A DNA stretch of 8,630 nucleotides from an uncultured Eubacteriales bacterium (GTDB taxonomy: Bacteria; Bacillota; Clostridia; Oscillospirales; Acutalibacteraceae). The first letter of the stretch is position 1, and each line of letters starts with the position of its first letter. Location: contig CAKSQT010000069.1 in NCBI GenBank assembly GCA_934486755.1, forward strand, positions 1 to 8,630, read 5' to 3'. A program made the translations under genes and the position numbers. The notes beneath the pieces were generated by a model, which saw nothing but the letters and a program-made list of their open reading frames with translations, did not search any database and was not told the DNA's origin. Positions 5,552 through 8,630 of the stretch are shown here, one piece after another.

Positions 5552-6275
5552 TTTTATTCCTTTCTGAACTGTTCTTATTTAACGAGATTAAAGCGGTAAC
5601 GCAATATACGCGGTATGCGCCTGAGAACAAGAGCTGTCTTGCACATTCGTCAAGAGTGGCTCCCGTTGTTTTAATGTCGTCTACAAGGAGCAAAGTTTTA
5701 CCGTCATTGCGGTATTTATAACTGTATAGACCTCTTACATTCCGAAAGCGTTCGTCTTTGGTCAATTCGTGCTGTGAACGTCCGTTTCGGCGGCAGACCA
5801 ACGCGTTTTCAATATAGGGTATGCCGAGAATATCGGATACTCGGCGCGCTAATATCTCACCCTGATTGTAGCCGCGCTTTAAGCGTTTTTTAAGCGTCAT
5901 CGGCACACAGCACACGCCGTCAAACTTAATGTCGCGTAGTTCATTTTTGACGCACAGCGCCATTCCTTGGCTGAAAAACTCACCGTAGTAGAATTTACGT
6001 CTGAACTTGAAGCTGTATGCTATCTTCCTTATTATCCCGTCGTTTGCAAAGGGCGCTACGCAACCGCAGAAATGAAACACATAACGTTTGCAGTCGCAAT
6101 TCTTTTTCTCCATTCCGCAGGAAAGACAACGTTTACTGCTATCAACCTCTGTAACGGATTCGTAACAGCCGTCACAAAGAAATTCGCCGTCGTCGATAAT
6201 TTCTCCGCAATAGATACACTTTTTCGGGAAAATCGCCGCAAACGCAACCTCTATTATACGCTTAAATAAATTCAT
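5541..6275 (-). CDS. comF: ComF-family phosphoribosyltransferase-like protein
   Basis: ComF (ComFC type) is a phosphoribosyltransferase-fold protein linked to uptake of transforming DNA, thought to act with the helicase ComFA and with DprA; its biochemical reaction is not settled. 244 residues. The N-terminal zinc-binding region has CxxC pairs at Cys20/Cys23, Cys34/Cys37 and Cys50/Cys53, plus Cys60/Cys62. The PRTase domain has VPMTLKKRLKRGYNQGEILA (about 124-143), RSQHELTKDERFRNV (166-180) and the PRPP-binding loop LLVDDIKTTGATLDE (196-210). No comFA is in the window, as in many Bacillota where comF stands alone. The ATG lies within the end of recD2 (14-base overlap) and the stop lies within the start of the mreB-like gene (11-base overlap), so it is probably translationally coupled on both sides. 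AAAGGA upstream, inside recD2, can serve as ribosome site. Confidence 0.94.
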   Translation of the reverse strand: MNLFKRIIEVAFAAIFPKKCIYCGEIIDDGEFLCDGCYESVTEVDSSKRCLSCGMEKKNCDCKRYVFHFCGCVAPFANDGIIRKIAYSFKFRRKFYYGEFFSQGMALCVKNELRDIKFDGVCCVPMTLKKRLKRGYNQGEILARRVSDILGIPYIENALVCRRNGRSQHELTKDERFRNVRGLYSYKYRNDGKTLLLVDDIKTTGATLDECARQLLFSGAYRVYCVTALISLNKNSSERNKNGN

Positions 6276-8487
6276 ACGAATTTGTTTCCTTTAAAAATTC
6301 ACTAAGCATTGTATAGCGCAGGGTTTTGCGGTCATTCGCCGCCATTTCGTTCCAAACAGTTTCGCTGCCCACGACCACAAGCAGTTTTTTTGCCCTTGTA
6401 ACTGCCGTATATAAAAGATTTTTATATCTGAGTTTTGACGGAACATCAAACAGAGGTATTATAACGCAGTCAAACTCACTGCCCTGACTTTTATGTACGG
6501 TAATTGCATACGCTGGCTCCAACTGACCTATTTCCTCTGCATAATAGGTTGCAACCCGATCATCAAATCTTACGGTAACAATCTCGCCGCGAGGATCGAG
6601 GTCGGTTATATAGCCTACATCGCCGTTAAACACACCGTTTCCAAGTTCGCCGCTGTCACGTCTGTATTGCATATCGTAATTATTCTTGGTCTGCATTACT
6701 TTATCGCCCATACGAAAATGGAAGCCTTTATATGTGATTTGCGGAGCGCCTTTTTTCATAGGATTAAGATTATCCTGTATGATATTATTTAATGTGACAG
6801 TTCCCGTTTCGAGCTTGCGCGACGGGCAAAGGATTTGAATATCCTTTACGGCGTCAAAACCGTAAGCCGCAGGAAGGCGCTCACAGCAAAGTTCTGTAAC
6901 TGTTTGAACAACGCTGTATTTATCCTGTCTTCTCAAAAAGAAAAAATCGGAATCGCGGCTTGTAATATCCGCTTTTTCGTTATTTATAACGGCGTGCGCG
7001 TTTGTAACTATCAAACTGCTCCCCGCCTGTCTGAAAACCTTTTTCAATCTAATAGACGGAAAAACATCGGCGGTGAGTATATCGTTTAACACATTGCCCG
7101 CACCGATGCTCGGAAGCTGGTCGGCATCACCGACAAGGATTATTCGGCAGGAAAGCCGCAACGCTTTCAGCAGACTTTCAAACAGCAACGAATCTATCAT
7201 AGACGCTTCATCAATTATGATAACATCGCAATTAAGCGGATTTTTTTCATTGCGGCTGAACGACGGCTTGTCCCCTTCGCCCCATTCGGTTTCAAGCAGA
7301 CGGTGTATTGTTTTGGCTTCTCTGCCTGTCAATTCGGTAATACGTTTGGCGGCGCGCCCCGTCGGCGCCGCAAGTTCTATTTCTAAATCACGGTTTTCAA
7401 ACAGATTTATAATGGCATTAAGCGTAGTAGTCTTGCCCGTGCCGGGTCCGCCCGTCAGAACAAGTATACCGTAACGGAAAGCGTCGTTTATTGCCTGTCG
7501 TTGAAGCGTTTCAAATTTTATTCCGAGACGGTTTTCCACGTTATCAATTTCAAGCGGCTCAACGGAAGACGGACCTGTAACATTATCTTTAACCGCATAG
7601 AGCCTTGCCGCAATAAACCGCTCGGCGGCGCAATAGTCGGGTATTGCCAAGTATTCGGTTCCCTTAATATCGACACGGGAAATTCTGAAACAGTCCGCAA
7701 GCCTGTCGCAGCATATTTCAGCTGTGCTGTCGCTGCATTCAAGCAGTCGGCACGCGGTTTTTATAAATTTATCCCTCGGCAGACACGTATGACCGTTCAG
7801 AAGATTTTTTCGCAAAACATATTCAAGACCCGCACAAACGCGCAGTTCACTGTTTTGGTCTATTCCGTTATCCGACGCAATATCCTCAGCCGTTTCAAAA
7901 CGAAGATTGATACCATCATCACAGAGTATATAAGGATTTGCACGAATTGATTCCGCCGATTTCCCGCCGTATCTGCGGTATATATTAACGCACGTTTCAG
8001 GCGTTACCCCGTATTTTGAAAGCATCAACATTATATCACGCACGCCGTATTGCTTTTCGTATTCTGCCGAGATAGACAGCGCCTTTTCCTCGGAAATACC
8101 GCGTATCGAAGCGAGCAGTTTAGGTTGCTCGCGAATTACGTTAAGCGATTCCTCGCCGAATTTTTCTACAATCTTGGAGGCGGTCGCGGGGCCTATTCCG
8201 CGTATGATCCCAGAAGAAAGATAGCGCAATATTGAAGCAGTGTCTTTCGGAGTCTTCTTTTCAAAGGCATCAGCCGCAAACTGCCTTCCGTAAGTGGCGT
8301 GAACTATGTATTTACCATAGAAAACAGCCGATTCTCCCTCATTGAGAAACGGCAGTATTCCTACAACGGTAGTATTTTCGGAGCCGTTTTTTATTTCAGC
8401 CACCGTATATCCGTTTGACGAATTTCTGTATGTTATTTTTTCAACCAAACCGGAGATTTCCTCCGAATTTTCCGTATTATTTGACAT
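6262..8487 (-). CDS. recD2: RecD2-type superfamily 1B DNA helicase
   Basis: ATP-driven 5'-3' DNA helicase of the RecD2 (YrrC) group, found in bacteria where it works without RecB and RecC. It is linked to replication-fork maintenance, recombination and repair. 741 residues, within the family range. The N-terminal OB-like part (about 10-75) begins GLVEKITYRNSSNGYTVAEI. Helix-hairpin-helix segments follow (GIIRGIGPATASKI from 93, SIRGISEEKA from 127), which mark RecD2 rather than RecBCD RecD. Helicase motifs: Walker A GGPGTGKT (346-353, Lys352), motif Ia APTGRAAKR, Walker B IIIDEAS (423-429), motif III GDADQLPSIGAG (453-464), motif IV region LKKVFRQ (481-487), motif V AITVHKSQGSEFD (661-673) and motif VI YTAVTRAK (693-700). 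No key residue is missing. The start ATG has only a weak ribosome site (GGTGAT, about 11 bases upstream). comF follows with a 14-base overlap. Confidence 0.97.
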   Translation of the reverse strand: MSNNTENSEEISGLVEKITYRNSSNGYTVAEIKNGSENTTVVGILPFLNEGESAVFYGKYIVHATYGRQFAADAFEKKTPKDTASILRYLSSGIIRGIGPATASKIVEKFGEESLNVIREQPKLLASIRGISEEKALSISAEYEKQYGVRDIMLMLSKYGVTPETCVNIYRRYGGKSAESIRANPYILCDDGINLRFETAEDIASDNGIDQNSELRVCAGLEYVLRKNLLNGHTCLPRDKFIKTACRLLECSDSTAEICCDRLADCFRISRVDIKGTEYLAIPDYCAAERFIAARLYAVKDNVTGPSSVEPLEIDNVENRLGIKFETLQRQAINDAFRYGILVLTGGPGTGKTTTLNAIINLFENRDLEIELAAPTGRAAKRITELTGREAKTIHRLLETEWGEGDKPSFSRNEKNPLNCDVIIIDEASMIDSLLFESLLKALRLSCRIILVGDADQLPSIGAGNVLNDILTADVFPSIRLKKVFRQAGSSLIVTNAHAVINNEKADITSRDSDFFFLRRQDKYSVVQTVTELCCERLPAAYGFDAVKDIQILCPSRKLETGTVTLNNIIQDNLNPMKKGAPQITYKGFHFRMGDKVMQTKNNYDMQYRRDSGELGNGVFNGDVGYITDLDPRGEIVTVRFDDRVATYYAEEIGQLEPAYAITVHKSQGSEFDCVIIPLFDVPSKLRYKNLLYTAVTRAKKLLVVVGSETVWNEMAANDRKTLRYTMLSEFLKETNSYEFI

Positions 8488-8517
8488 CCGAATTAAATCA
8501 CCGTCCCATTAGTCGGG

Positions 8518-8630
8518 TTATATCACACTACCCATAATTTGTTCATTAAGGTCATCTTTGCAAAGAATTATACCCCTATCTTCGGCAAACGAGGTACACT
8601 CGGAAATCTCATCGTTATCGAGGTTGCTCA
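8518..8630 (-). CDS. C-terminal end of an unidentified gene (partial)
   Basis: One minus-strand frame is open from the window edge to a TAA at 8518-8520, giving 36 residues that end LNEQIMGSVI. The residues are mostly acidic and polar, with a short hydrophobic stretch (GIILC). The other two minus frames close sooner. It ends 30 bases before recD2 in the same direction, with no terminator between, so it is probably the preceding gene of the same transcription unit. The fragment is too short to name, and an open frame of this length could occur by chance. Confidence 0.4.
   Translation of the reverse strand, partial: SNLDNDEISECTSFAEDRGIILCKDDLNEQIMGSVI

Noticed and set aside
7073..7950. Plus-strand frames of 133 and 149 codons opposite recD2.
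   Set aside because: They are antisense shadows of the helicase motifs, with low-complexity Ser/Val/Arg-rich products typical of reversed coding sequence.
8560..8580. A TATAAT on the minus strand upstream of recD2 resembling a -10 box.
   Set aside because: There is no -35-like sequence at 16-18 bases and no TGn extension, and it falls inside the probable coding end of the upstream gene.
1..8630. Mobile elements, CRISPR arrays, tRNA genes, toxin-antitoxin or phage-defence genes.
   Set aside because: Nothing of the kind was seen on either strand; every long minus-strand frame is a recognisable housekeeping family and gaps between genes are short.

Overview
The window is a compact, ordinary housekeeping stretch of a low-to-moderate GC Gram-positive genome. 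The gene order infC-rpmI-rplT followed by a TrmH-type methylase, dprA and topA, the strong GGAGG ribosome sites, RecD2 in place of RecBCD-type RecD, and an L20-type attenuated infC leader all suggest Bacillota, most probably class Clostridia. That placement is an inference from gene order and protein style, not from a database match. Every gene lies on the minus strand, so transcription runs from high to low coordinates. There is no mobile element, CRISPR array, tRNA or rRNA, and no gap over 300 bases; the largest is the 229-base infC promoter and leader.

Right part (8630 to 4529): the last codons of an unidentified gene are followed by recD2 (helicase), comF (phosphoribosyltransferase-like competence protein) and a lone MreB/actin-family gene. 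The last three overlap at their ends by 14 and 11 bases and look translationally coupled. No terminator is visible after the mreB-like gene.

Middle (4520 to 3128): a strong sigma-A-type promoter, a roughly 190-nt structured leader containing a GNRA-capped hairpin and an intrinsic attenuator, then infC (IF3), rpmI (L35) and rplT (L20), closed by an intrinsic terminator. This is the classical IF3-L35-L20 operon, in which L20 (in Bacillota) represses by binding the leader. infC has no in-frame ATG/GTG/TTG at the expected start. An ATC codon 8 nt after a perfect Shine-Dalgarno is the apparent start, recalling the AUU start of E. coli infC.

Left part (3113 to 1): a TrmH/SpoU-family RNA 2'-O-methyltransferase gene overlaps dprA by an ATGA junction, and dprA is followed after 33 bases by topA. 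topA runs off the window with 390 residues visible, including the Toprim residues and the catalytic tyrosine.

I found no convincing unknown system. The points that repay attention are the AUC start of infC, its attenuator leader, an inverted repeat inside the infC promoter, and the MreB-like protein, which has Ser where canonical MreB has its water-coordinating Glu and sits with recD2/comF rather than mreCD.
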